Shown here piece by piece: positions 1 to 6,785 of a DNA stretch of 12,120 bases. Each line of letters begins with the position of its first letter. Within the stretch, counting starts at the first letter, position 1. The DNA is taken from NCBI GenBank assembly GCA_016296885.1, contig JAEDHT010000044.1, positions 1 through 12,120 of the forward strand. Direction: 5' to 3'. The stretch comes from Clostridiaceae bacterium (GTDB lineage: Bacteria > Bacillota > Clostridia > Oscillospirales > Acutalibacteraceae). Both the position numbers and the translations under genes were made by a program. Below the pieces are notes generated by a model. It saw only the letters and a program-made list of their open reading frames with translations, searched no databases and was not told the origin of the DNA.

Positions 1-91
1 CCTTCCCAGACTTAAGTCTACCACAAATCTTTTCCCACACTAAATTCCACCTCAAATTCCACTGTGGAACTTACTTTGGGAATTAACTATT
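1..91. repeat. Palindrome-rich intergenic repeat, copy 1
   Basis: Non-coding block just upstream of the rnf promoter. Positions 34-90 reappear in inverted orientation at 12064-12120 with 56 of 57 bases identical; the only difference is base 56. Internal structure: a perfect 12-base palindrome AGACTTAAGTCT at 8-19; TTCCAC at 45-50 and 57-62 with GTGGAA at 64-69, giving a hairpin with a one-base loop; and outer arms TTCCCA at 32-37 and TGGGAA at 77-82. The sequence therefore can fold into nested stems. It contains no convincing ORF. I infer a dispersed intergenic repeat (REP/MITE-like) of this genome. Its left limit is unknown because the window starts inside or beside it. Confidence 0.8.
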
Positions 92-124
92 GTGTTTTTT
101 AGCGAATAAAGCCATAAAATGTAG

Positions 125-153
125 TTGAATGTTAAATATGTTTATGATAAAAT
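125..153 (+). promoter_or_regulatory. Promoter of the rnf operon
   Basis: TTGAAT at 125-130, a 17-base spacer, and TAAAAT at 148-153 preceded by TG at 145-146 (extended -10). The predicted start near base 160 leaves a leader of about 24 bases before the rnfC start, which holds the AGGAGGAG ribosome binding site at 170-177. It lies 34 bases downstream of the repeat. No operator or riboswitch is apparent in the leader. Confidence 0.7.
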
Positions 154-183
154 ATAAACGAATATTCTTAGGAGGAGTAGTTT

Positions 184-1524
184 GTGAGAAGTGAATTATC
201 ATTTCCTAAAAAACCATATAGAACTCATGGTGGAGTAAAGGTATCACATTGCAAAAATACTGCTGATATCGAGTCTGCTATCATGCCACCGCCTGAGCGT
301 GTAGAAATCTCAATGAATCAAAATATAGGTGCTGACTGTATACCGACGGTAAAAGTAGGCGACAGTGTATGCGTAGGTCAGACAATAGGCGATAGTGACA
401 AATTTTTGAGTGTGCCTATCCATGCAAGCGTGTCCGGCATAGTAGAAAAAATTATCAGACGAGAAGATTATTCAGGTAGAGAAAGCGACGTTGTTGTTAT
501 AAAGTCCGATGGGCTTATGACTCCTATAGATGGAATCAAACCCCATAAGGCTGATAATTTAAAAGAGCTCACAGATGCAGTGAGAGCAAGTGGATTAGTT
601 GGATTAGGTGGTGCTGGATTTCCTGCACACGTCAAGCTCAATGTGCCTGAGGGGAAGACAGTTGACACTCTGATAATTAACTGTGCAGAATGTGAGCCAT
701 ATATCACAGCAGATCACAGAGAAGCTATTGAAAACTCATGGGATGTGTTTGGTGGAATATATGCTTTCAAGGATATAATCGGCATCAAGCGTGTTATAAT
801 TGGTGTAGAGGATAACAAGCCTGATGTTATAGATGTTCTAAAGCAGATAGCCGACAACCCCAAATATGATCCTGATGATTTGGTGCGAGTGCTTCCGCTT
901 AAGGCGAGCTATCCTTATGGGGCAGAAAAAGTGCTTGTAAGAGCCTGTACAAACAGAGTGATACCGGCAGGAGGACTACCTGTTGATGTGGGATGTATTG
1001 TTATGAACATTACCAGTGTTTCTTTTATATCAAGATATATGAAAACCGGTATGCCACTAGTTGCAAAGAGAATTACCGTGGATGGTTCAGCAGTGAAAGA
1101 GCCTAAAAATGTTATTGCTCCGATAGGCACATCGATAAAGGATATTGTAGAATTTTGTGGTGGACTAAAAAGTGATGCAAAAAAAATCATACTTGGCGGG
1201 CCTATGATGGGTACGACGATTAATGATGATAGTGAGGTAATTAAGAAGAACACAAACGCTGTGCTTCTCTTTGACGAGAGAGAAGCGAATCTTATTCGAG
1301 AAACAGACTGTATAAGATGTGGCAAATGCGCCTCAAGCTGTCCTATGAAGCTTACTCCACCGATAATCAAAACATATATGAAACAAAAAGACATAAATCG
1401 TCTGGAAAAACTAGGTGTTATGACCTGTATGGAGTGCGGATGCTGTGCATATAGTTGCCCTGCAGGAAAGCATCTTGTGCAGATGATGAGAGAAGCTAAA
1501 CAAATGATAAAAACTAAAAAATAG
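184..1524 (+). CDS. rnfC: Rnf complex subunit RnfC (ferredoxin:NAD+ oxidoreductase)
   Basis: Peripheral cytoplasmic subunit that carries the NAD(H) site of the ion-pumping ferredoxin:NAD+ oxidoreductase. At 446 residues it has normal family length. Seen: an N-terminal RnfC barrel/lipoyl-like region (about 1-120); the Gly-rich NuoF-like nucleotide-binding loop GLVGLGGAGFPAHVKL at 137-152; a central SLBB-type region; and two C-terminal [4Fe-4S] motifs, C376/C379/C382/C386 and C415/C418/C421/C425, both of CxxCxxCxxxCP form. The start is GTG at 184, chosen because AGGAGGAG at 170-177 lies at ideal spacing and no in-frame ATG fits the conserved N-terminus. First gene of the rnfCDGEAB operon; 44 bases separate it from rnfD. 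Confidence 0.97.
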   Translation: MRSELSFPKKPYRTHGGVKVSHCKNTADIESAIMPPPERVEISMNQNIGADCIPTVKVGDSVCVGQTIGDSDKFLSVPIHASVSGIVEKIIRREDYSGRESDVVVIKSDGLMTPIDGIKPHKADNLKELTDAVRASGLVGLGGAGFPAHVKLNVPEGKTVDTLIINCAECEPYITADHREAIENSWDVFGGIYAFKDIIGIKRVIIGVEDNKPDVIDVLKQIADNPKYDPDDLVRVLPLKASYPYGAEKVLVRACTNRVIPAGGLPVDVGCIVMNITSVSFISRYMKTGMPLVAKRITVDGSAVKEPKNVIAPIGTSIKDIVEFCGGLKSDAKKIILGGPMMGTTINDDSEVIKKNTNAVLLFDEREANLIRETDCIRCGKCASSCPMKLTPPIIKTYMKQKDINRLEKLGVMTCMECGCCAYSCPAGKHLVQMMREAKQMIKTKK

Positions 1525-1568
1525 GGTATAGCATTTTACAAAAACATAAAGTTAGGGTATTAGAGTGT

Positions 1569-2513
1569 ATGAGTAAATTAAGTGTTTCACCGTCACCACA
1601 TTTTAAAAGTGGTATTACAACTCAAAAAATTATGCTGGATGTTATATTAGCATTGATGCCGGCTGTGATAGCATCATGTCTGATATTCGGACCAAGGGCG
1701 TTGATAATATATGCTGTAAGCTGTGGAAGCTGTGTGCTTTGTGAGTATTTTAGCAGAAGGATAATGAAAAGGACATCCACAATAAGTGATTTAAGTGCTA
1801 TTGTTACAGGTGTTTTGCTTGCTATGAATCTTCCGGTGAGTATTAATCCACTTATTGTGGTGTTTGGAAGTGTTGTTGCTATTATTGTGGTCAAACAGAT
1901 GTTTGGCGGTATAGGGCAAAATTTTGTAAATCCAGCTCTTACAGCCAGAATTATACTTTTGTCGTCATTTCCATCAAAAATGACTACATGGACAGAACCT
2001 TTTGCATATCTGAATGATAATATAGACTCTGTTTCTTCTGCCACACCTCTTGCGATGGCTGATGCAAATACCGATTATTTCAAGATGCTTATGGGAATTA
2101 GGGGAGGTTGTCTGGGAGAAACCTGTGCAGTAGCATTATTATTAGGCGGTATATATCTGATAGCCCGAAAGGTGATTTCGCCTATAATCCCGATTACATA
2201 TATCTCTACTGTGTCTATATTTTCACTTATTCTTGGTCAAGATCCCATTTATCAGATTTTGAGCGGTGGAGTTATGCTTGGGGCTTTCTTTATGGCAACA
2301 GACTATTCCACATCACCTATAAATCCGCTCGGTAAGTTCGTTTTTGCGTTAGGCTGTGGAATCATCACCGTGGTGATAAGGCAGTTTGGTTCGTTGCCAG
2401 AGGGAGTATCCTTTGCAATAATACTAATGAATATATTAGTACCACACATTGAAAACCTCACCATGACAAAGCCTTTTGGGTTCGTTAGAACCAAAAAGGA
2501 GGCGTCAAAATGA
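1569..2513 (+). CDS. rnfD: Rnf complex subunit RnfD (membrane flavoprotein)
   Basis: Integral membrane subunit of the Rnf complex, homologous to NqrB, with FMN bound covalently to a threonine. At 314 residues it is typical. Many hydrophobic spans cover residues about 20-300. The flavinylation site is DSVSSATPLA, with T159 as the expected FMN-linked residue by family analogy. The motif GGIGQNFVNPAL upstream is typical of RnfD/NqrB. The ribosome binding site is weak (GGGT/AGAG-like bases in the 1550s-1560s), unlike the other subunits, so translation may be partly coupled to rnfC. The stop overlaps the rnfG start by the four bases ATGA (2510-2513), indicating translational coupling, and the 3' end encodes the rnfG ribosome binding site. 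Confidence 0.97.
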   Translation: MSKLSVSPSPHFKSGITTQKIMLDVILALMPAVIASCLIFGPRALIIYAVSCGSCVLCEYFSRRIMKRTSTISDLSAIVTGVLLAMNLPVSINPLIVVFGSVVAIIVVKQMFGGIGQNFVNPALTARIILLSSFPSKMTTWTEPFAYLNDNIDSVSSATPLAMADANTDYFKMLMGIRGGCLGETCAVALLLGGIYLIARKVISPIIPITYISTVSIFSLILGQDPIYQILSGGVMLGAFFMATDYSTSPINPLGKFVFALGCGIITVVIRQFGSLPEGVSFAIILMNILVPHIENLTMTKPFGFVRTKKEASK

Positions 2514-3070
2514 AGAAGTTAAATGTAAAAAATGTATTATTTCCTGTTTTGTCACTTGTTGTGATTTGTTGTGTGGTTAGCGCTTTGCTTGCTGTTACAA
2601 ATGCAGTAACAAAGAGCCGAATAGAGCAAAATGAAGAAGAAAACTCAAATGCTATGCGATATGAAATTTTCGCAGAAGCCAAATCCTTTGAGGACCAAGA
2701 TATTTATTATATTGCACTGAATGATACCGGAGATACCATAGGATATGTGTTTGAAACATCGGCTAAGGGCTATGGCGGTGACGTATCAGTGATGACAGGT
2801 ATTACGCTTGATGGCCAGATTAAAGGTATCAGAATATTATCACATAGCGAAACCCCGGGACTAGGCGCTAACTGTATAAATGAAGAATTTATACGCAGAT
2901 TTGAGCAAGAAATACCTAAAAATGGCGAACTAAGTGTTGTAAAAGGTGAGCCATCAGAAAATGGAAATATTGATGCCATTACCGGCGCAACCATAACATC
3001 ACAAGCTGTAACATCAGCTGTCAACAATGCCATATCAGAGTTTGAAACAATAAATAGGGAAGGTGATTAA
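2510..3070 (+). CDS. rnfG: Rnf complex subunit RnfG (FMN-binding)
   Basis: Small subunit with one N-terminal transmembrane helix (about residues 9-30) and an extracytoplasmic FMN-binding domain. It carries covalent FMN in the electron path of the Rnf complex. Seen: the family motif GYGGDVSVMTGI, then HSETPGLGA near the middle, and the flavinylation motif DAITGATITSQAV with T161 as the FMN-linked threonine. Length 186 residues, normal for RnfG. The start ATG overlaps the rnfD stop and follows a consensus AAGGAGG at 2496-2502. Flavinylation normally needs an ApbE-type transferase; none is encoded in this window. Confidence 0.97.
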   Translation: MKKLNVKNVLFPVLSLVVICCVVSALLAVTNAVTKSRIEQNEEENSNAMRYEIFAEAKSFEDQDIYYIALNDTGDTIGYVFETSAKGYGGDVSVMTGITLDGQIKGIRILSHSETPGLGANCINEEFIRRFEQEIPKNGELSVVKGEPSENGNIDAITGATITSQAVTSAVNNAISEFETINREGD

Positions 3071-3074
3071 AAAT

Positions 3075-3758
3075 ATGGCTAAAAGCAAAAATCTCCTTCA
3101 AGAAATCACAAAGGGAATTATAAAAGAAAATCCTGTGCTATGCCTGGTGCTTGGCACTTGCCCGACATTGGCTGTTACCACAGCTGCATCAAATGCAATA
3201 GGCATGGGTATAGCTGCCACGCTGGTTTTGGTATGCTCAAATGCCGCTATTTCATTGCTTAGAAATCTGATTCCTGATAAGGTGAGAATACCAGCCTACA
3301 TAACAGTAATAGCCGGATTTGTGACAATCGTACAGATGCTTGTAAAAGCATTTGCACCGGAGATAGACAAATCCTTGGGCATATACCTTCCGCTTATAGT
3401 AGTTAATTGTATTATTTTAGGACGTGCTGAGATGTTTGCAAGTAAAAACAGAGTCTTGGCATCTATGGCAGATGGTCTTGGCATGGGTATTGGATTTACA
3501 GCGACACTTCTTTTAATGGGCTCTATACGAGAGCTTTTGGGTGCGGGCACAATCTTTGGACTGTCTATTCTCAAAAACTTTATGGATCCGATTATTATTT
3601 TTCTGTTGCCACCGGGAGGCTTTTTTGTGTTTGGTATGCTGATAGCACTGGCAAATAAGCTCAACAAGGGCAAAACAGCTAAAAATGTCTCTAACTGTGG
3701 GGGTTGTCCTATGCATGGCATCTGTATGAGTGATGGCAGAGAGGAGTGTGACAAATGA
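3075..3758 (+). CDS. rnfE: Rnf complex subunit RnfE
   Basis: Multi-spanning membrane subunit paired with RnfA. In the NQR/Rnf family the two subunits coordinate an intramembrane Fe-S centre between conserved half-helix cysteines; the matching residues here are C29 (LGTCPTLAVT) and C112 (VVNCIILGRAE). I start the protein at ATG 3075 (227 residues). An in-frame GTG at 3063 also opens the frame, but it lies inside the GGGAAGGTG ribosome binding site (3057-3065), which is correctly spaced for 3075, and MAKSKNLLQEITKGI is the usual family N-terminus. The C-terminal tail after the last helix is Cys-rich: C208, C211, C217 and C225. The stop overlaps the rnfA start (ATGA, 3755-3758). Confidence 0.96.
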   Translation: MAKSKNLLQEITKGIIKENPVLCLVLGTCPTLAVTTAASNAIGMGIAATLVLVCSNAAISLLRNLIPDKVRIPAYITVIAGFVTIVQMLVKAFAPEIDKSLGIYLPLIVVNCIILGRAEMFASKNRVLASMADGLGMGIGFTATLLLMGSIRELLGAGTIFGLSILKNFMDPIIIFLLPPGGFFVFGMLIALANKLNKGKTAKNVSNCGGCPMHGICMSDGREECDK

Positions 3759-4351
3759 GAGCTTCTCATCTAGTGAGTATTTTCCTTGCGGCGATACTTA
3801 CCGAAAACTATACACTAAATAAATTTTTAGGAATATGCCCGTTTTTGGGTGTATCTAAAAAGTTGAATACTGCGGTAGGTATGAGCAGTGCAGTTATATT
3901 TGTTATGGTACTTGCCACTGCTGTCACATGGCCTGTTTACTTCTATTTGCTATTGTCTAAGGGTTTAGAATATATGCAAACTCTTGTATATATCTTGATA
4001 ATTGCAGGTCTTGTGCAGTTGGTCGAGATAGTGCTAAAAAAATATATGCCGTCATTATATAATTCACTTGGAATATATCTGCCGTTGATTACGACCAACT
4101 GTGCTGTTCTTGGTGTGACACTGCTTGTGGTGGAAAGACAGCAAGCTGATGCAAATTATGGGTATATAGAAGCACTTGTAAATGCGTTTGGGGCAGGCGT
4201 GGGATTTTTGGTTTCTATGGTGATTTTTTCAGGAGTGCGCAGTAGGATTGAAAACTGCGACATTCCGGAATCTCTTAAAGGTCTGCCTATCACGTTGATT
4301 GCGGCATCTCTTGTGGCTGTATCATTCTTAGGGTTTAGCGGTATAGCATAA
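3755..4351 (+). CDS. rnfA: Rnf complex subunit RnfA
   Basis: Membrane subunit, inverted-topology partner of RnfE and homologous to NqrE. At 198 residues with about six hydrophobic spans it matches the family. Diagnostic motifs: ENYTLNKFLGICPFLG near the N-terminus with C28, and GIYLPLITTNCAVLG with C116; these cysteines match the intramembrane Fe-S ligands of the RnfA/RnfE pair. It starts at ATG 3755 inside the rnfE stop, with GAGGAG at 3741-3746 as ribosome binding site, so translation is coupled. A gap of 23 bases follows before rnfB. Confidence 0.97.
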   Translation: MRASHLVSIFLAAILTENYTLNKFLGICPFLGVSKKLNTAVGMSSAVIFVMVLATAVTWPVYFYLLLSKGLEYMQTLVYILIIAGLVQLVEIVLKKYMPSLYNSLGIYLPLITTNCAVLGVTLLVVERQQADANYGYIEALVNAFGAGVGFLVSMVIFSGVRSRIENCDIPESLKGLPITLIAASLVAVSFLGFSGIA

Positions 4352-4374
4352 ATAAATGATAAGGGGTATATAAG

Positions 4375-5166
4375 ATGGATATTGTTTCTGCTATATTGCT
4401 TGTGAGCGCTATAGGATTGGTAGTGGCTGTTGTTCTGGTGATTGCATCGACTGTAATGGCAGTGCCTGTAGATGAAAAAGCAAAAAGACTTGAGGAAGCC
4501 TTGCCGGGTGCCAACTGTGGTGCGTGCGGATTTTCGGGTTGTAGTGGATATGCAAAGGCACTTTCCTGTGGCGAGGCACGAGTGGGGCTTTGCTCACCCG
4601 GTGGGGATGAGGTAGCTATGGAGCTATCAACAATACTAGGTGTAGACGCTGTAAAAGCAGATAAAAGAGTTGCTATTGTGCGATGCCGTGGAAATAGTGA
4701 TGCAAGCGAAAGAAAAACAGAATACACAGGAATAAAAAGCTGTGCTTCTGCCATACAAATTTATAATGGTGCTACATCATGCTCATATGGGTGCATTGGC
4801 TATGGTGACTGTGTGGCAGCTTGCTCAAAAAATGCAATTAAAATATGTTCATCGCTGGCAGTGGTGGATCAGAATATCTGCATGGGATGTGGTGAGTGTG
4901 CCAATGCTTGCCCTAAGCACTTGATAAGCATAGTACCTGTGAAAAAACGTGCAGTTGTGCTATGTTCCAGTTGTGACAAAGGTTCCGACACAAGAAAAGC
5001 CTGCACCGCCGGCTGTATTGCCTGTAAAAAGTGCGTAAAAGCGTGTGAACAGGGCGCAATCGAAATTGTAAATTTTAAGGCACATATAGATCCTGAAAAA
5101 TGCACAGGATGTGGAAAGTGTGTGGATGAGTGCAATTTTTCATGTATCTTTATGGTAAATGGGTAA
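4375..5166 (+). CDS. rnfB: Rnf complex subunit RnfB (polyferredoxin)
   Basis: Entry point for electrons from reduced ferredoxin. Seen in order: an N-terminal membrane anchor (about 4-29); a four-Cys [4Fe-4S] domain, C48/C51/C56/C73, beginning LPGANCGACGFSGC; then ferredoxin-like cluster motifs C136/C140/C146/C150, C169/C172/C175/C179, C210/C214/C217/C220/C224 and C243/C246/C249/C253, plus C257. This is the long clostridial form (263 residues). The last motif reads CVDECNFSC, so the Pro that usually follows the fourth Cys is replaced by Asn. AAGGGG at 4361-4366 is the ribosome binding site. The TAA stop overlaps the strong ribosome binding site of the following dCMP deaminase gene. Confidence 0.97.
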   Translation: MDIVSAILLVSAIGLVVAVVLVIASTVMAVPVDEKAKRLEEALPGANCGACGFSGCSGYAKALSCGEARVGLCSPGGDEVAMELSTILGVDAVKADKRVAIVRCRGNSDASERKTEYTGIKSCASAIQIYNGATSCSYGCIGYGDCVAACSKNAIKICSSLAVVDQNICMGCGECANACPKHLISIVPVKKRAVVLCSSCDKGSDTRKACTAGCIACKKCVKACEQGAIEIVNFKAHIDPEKCTGCGKCVDECNFSCIFMVNG

Positions 5167-5178
5167 GGAGGATTAATT

Positions 5179-5667
5179 ATGCAAAGACGTGACAAAATGA
5201 ATTATTATCTCGATATAGCCGAGACAGTGTTGGAGAGAGGCACCTGCCTCAGAAGAAACTATGGTGCGGCAATCGTAAAAAACGACAGAATAATTTCCAC
5301 AGGCTATGTGGGTGCGCCAAGGGGCAGAAAGAATTGTTGTGACCTGGGACAATGCAGACGTGAGGTTATGAATGTGCCAAGAGGGCAGAGATACGAGCTT
5401 TGCAGAAGTGTGCACGCAGAGGCTAATGCTATAATAAATGCCGCCGGTGTGGAAATGATAGGCGCTGAACTGTTCCTTGTAGGTAAGGATGCCTTGAGTG
5501 GTGAATATGTGAAAAATGCAAGCTGCTGCTCTATGTGCAAAAGACTTGTGATAAATGCAGGCATAAGCCGAGTTATCATCCGCAATGACAATGATAACTA
5601 CACGGTTGTAGATGTAAAAGACTGGGTTATCGATGACGAATCACTCACAGATGAACTAGGATATTAA
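5179..5667 (+). CDS. dCMP deaminase family protein (zinc cytidylate deaminase)
   Basis: Zinc-dependent hydrolytic deaminase, probably converting dCMP to dUMP for dTTP synthesis. Seen: the HAE signature at 79-81 (H79 zinc ligand, E81 proton shuttle) and the second zinc motif C117-S-M-C120, followed by KRLVINAGI as in the dCMP deaminase/ComEB family. The usual PCxxC reads CCxxC here (C116 replaces Pro). The segment C-C-D-L-G-Q-C after GAPRG supplies the extra cysteines common in this group. 162 residues, normal. AAGGAGG at 5165-5171 supports ATG 5179; a second in-frame ATG at residue 7 is possible. It lies 12 bases after rnfB with no promoter between, so it is likely the last gene of the rnf transcript. 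No terminator follows; the next one is in the thiT leader. Confidence 0.9.
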   Translation: MQRRDKMNYYLDIAETVLERGTCLRRNYGAAIVKNDRIISTGYVGAPRGRKNCCDLGQCRREVMNVPRGQRYELCRSVHAEANAIINAAGVEMIGAELFLVGKDALSGEYVKNASCCSMCKRLVINAGISRVIIRNDNDNYTVVDVKDWVIDDESLTDELGY

Positions 5668-5684
5668 AAAATCTCAAAAAAGAC

Positions 5685-5713
5685 TTGAAATAGTGTTTGA
5701 TATGGTTTACAAT
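5685..5713 (+). promoter_or_regulatory. Promoter of the thiT riboswitch transcript
   Basis: TTGAAA at 5685-5690, a 17-base spacer and TACAAT at 5708-5713. The predicted start near 5720 is about 30 bases before the TPP aptamer. The promoter lies immediately after the dCMP deaminase stop. Confidence 0.7.
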
Positions 5714-5745
5714 AAGTGACGTAAAAATTTAATATATTTCATTTT

Positions 5746-5828
5746 TAAGCAGGGGTGCCCGTTTGCATATGGGCTGAGATTATACCCTTTAACCTGATTC
5801 GGACAATGCCGACGTAGGGAGTTTTGAG
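5746..5828 (+). ncRNA. TPP riboswitch (THI-box aptamer)
   Basis: Matches the conserved thiamine pyrophosphate aptamer: GGGGTGCCC (5752-5760), a short P3 stem closing to GGGCTGAGA (5771-5779), ACCCTTTAACCTGAT (about 5784-5798), a CGG/CCG hairpin around ACAATG, and the 3' signature CGTAGGGA (5813-5820). P1 is weak (AAGC with GUUU flanking the core). It controls thiT directly downstream, and high TPP should favour the terminator at 5847-5884. GAGA at 5826-5829 could pair with TCTC at 5851-5854 in an alternative fold, but I could not establish a full antiterminator by eye. Confidence 0.95.
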
Positions 5829-5846
5829 ATTGATTTGCATTTTTTT

Positions 5847-5884
5847 AAGCTCTCTTGATGTGTCGCATCAGGGGGCTTATTTTT
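5847..5884 (+). terminator. Riboswitch-controlled intrinsic terminator
   Basis: The stem AAGCTCTCTTGATG (5847-5860) pairs with CATCAGGGGGCTT (5866-5878), with one bulged T and several G-T pairs, and is followed by ATTTTT (5879-5884). Its place between the TPP aptamer and thiT marks it as the expression platform. It is also the first terminator downstream of the rnf operon. Confidence 0.8.
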
Positions 5885-5908
5885 GAATAAGATGAAAGGG
5901 AGTTTTTT

Positions 5909-6715
5909 ATGAATTCAACAAAAAGAAATACGGTTCTATTCTTAACCGAGAGTGCAATCATGGTTGCGCTTGCCACTGTGCTTAGTGTGCTGAAGTTGAT
6001 CGATATGCCGTATGGTGGTAGTGTTACAATTTGCAGTATGCTTCCCATTGCCTTTGTGGCTTATAGATATGGTTTTCCAAAAGGTCTTATTGTATCACTT
6101 GTATATGCACTGGTTCAGATGATTTTAGGCTCAGATAATTTTTCATATGCTACATCTGCCACAGCGGTTGTGCTTATTATCGTGCTTGATTATTTGATTG
6201 CATTTTGTGGTTATTCCTTTGCAGGCTTGTTCTCTAAGTCGAAAATGAGTCAGACCACAGCACTTGGTATCTCTGTGGTTATGTCCGGCTTGTTTCGTTA
6301 TGTATGCCATGCAACGAGTGGTTACGTAGTATGGCGTGATCTTTCTGCCCCTGCTAAGGATGCATGGATTTATACTATAGCATATAATGCGGCATATATG
6401 ATTCCGGAAATAATAGCAACATTTGCAGCTGCTATCGGGCTTTCTAAGCTTATCAATCTTAGGGGCAATAGAGTTTCCGTAGTTAAAAGTGAGTCTAAGG
6501 GTAAGTTTTCCTTGCCAAGAGCTATAGCATTGATTATTATGGTCGTTTCATCAATGTTTGCTATTGCAATGATATTCAGCAAGCTTCAGGCAGAAGACGG
6601 CACTTTCAGTGTGGCTGGCATAAGCAATATAAATTTTGTTGGTCTTGGTATCACGGTGGGAACTTTCCTTGTAGGTGCTGTCCTTTTTGGCATGAACAAG
6701 GCAAAGAAAAACTAA
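5909..6715 (+). CDS. thiT: ThiT: thiamine-binding S-component of an ECF transporter
   Basis: Membrane protein that captures thiamine for import with the shared ECF module (EcfA, EcfA', EcfT), which is not encoded here. Family motifs: MPYGGSVTICSMLPI at 33-47 and the region FRYVCHATSGYVVW. H134, W142, Y155 and N160 keep the spacing of the thiamine-contact residues H125, W133, Y146 and N151 of Lactococcus lactis ThiT (from memory of that structure). D94-Y95 falls about where that protein has E84-Y85. The core ends near 185; known ThiT proteins are roughly 180-200 residues, but this one continues to 268 with a basic linker and two further hydrophobic spans (about 202-222 and 236-258). AAAGGGAG at 5895-5902 precedes ATG 5909. 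Controlled by the TPP riboswitch. Confidence 0.93.
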   Translation: MNSTKRNTVLFLTESAIMVALATVLSVLKLIDMPYGGSVTICSMLPIAFVAYRYGFPKGLIVSLVYALVQMILGSDNFSYATSATAVVLIIVLDYLIAFCGYSFAGLFSKSKMSQTTALGISVVMSGLFRYVCHATSGYVVWRDLSAPAKDAWIYTIAYNAAYMIPEIIATFAAAIGLSKLINLRGNRVSVVKSESKGKFSLPRAIALIIMVVSSMFAIAMIFSKLQAEDGTFSVAGISNINFVGLGITVGTFLVGAVLFGMNKAKKN

Positions 6716-6738
6716 TTTATAAATACGAATAAAAATTA

Positions 6739-6776
6739 AAAGGCAGTTCACTTTAAGTCGGGAGTGAACTGCCTTT
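6739..6776. terminator. Two-way intrinsic terminator between thiT and the M3 peptidase gene
   Basis: A perfect 14-base inverted repeat, AAAGGCAGTTCACT (6739-6752) and AGTGAACTGCCTTT (6763-6776), with a 10-base loop. The minus-strand reading is followed by a T-rich run (complement of 6722-6738), so it should stop the minus-strand peptidase gene well. On the plus strand the T tail is only the TTT closing the stem. It lies between two convergent genes. Confidence 0.85.
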
Positions 6777-6785
6777 GCTATGTTG

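Noticed and set aside
915..1394. Long open frame on the minus strand inside rnfC
   Set aside because: Shadow of rnfC: no ribosome binding site, no recognisable domain, fully inside a well-supported gene.
3063..3074. GTG at 3063 as the rnfE start
   Set aside because: It lies inside the ribosome binding site that fits ATG 3075, and the added residues are not part of the usual RnfE N-terminus.
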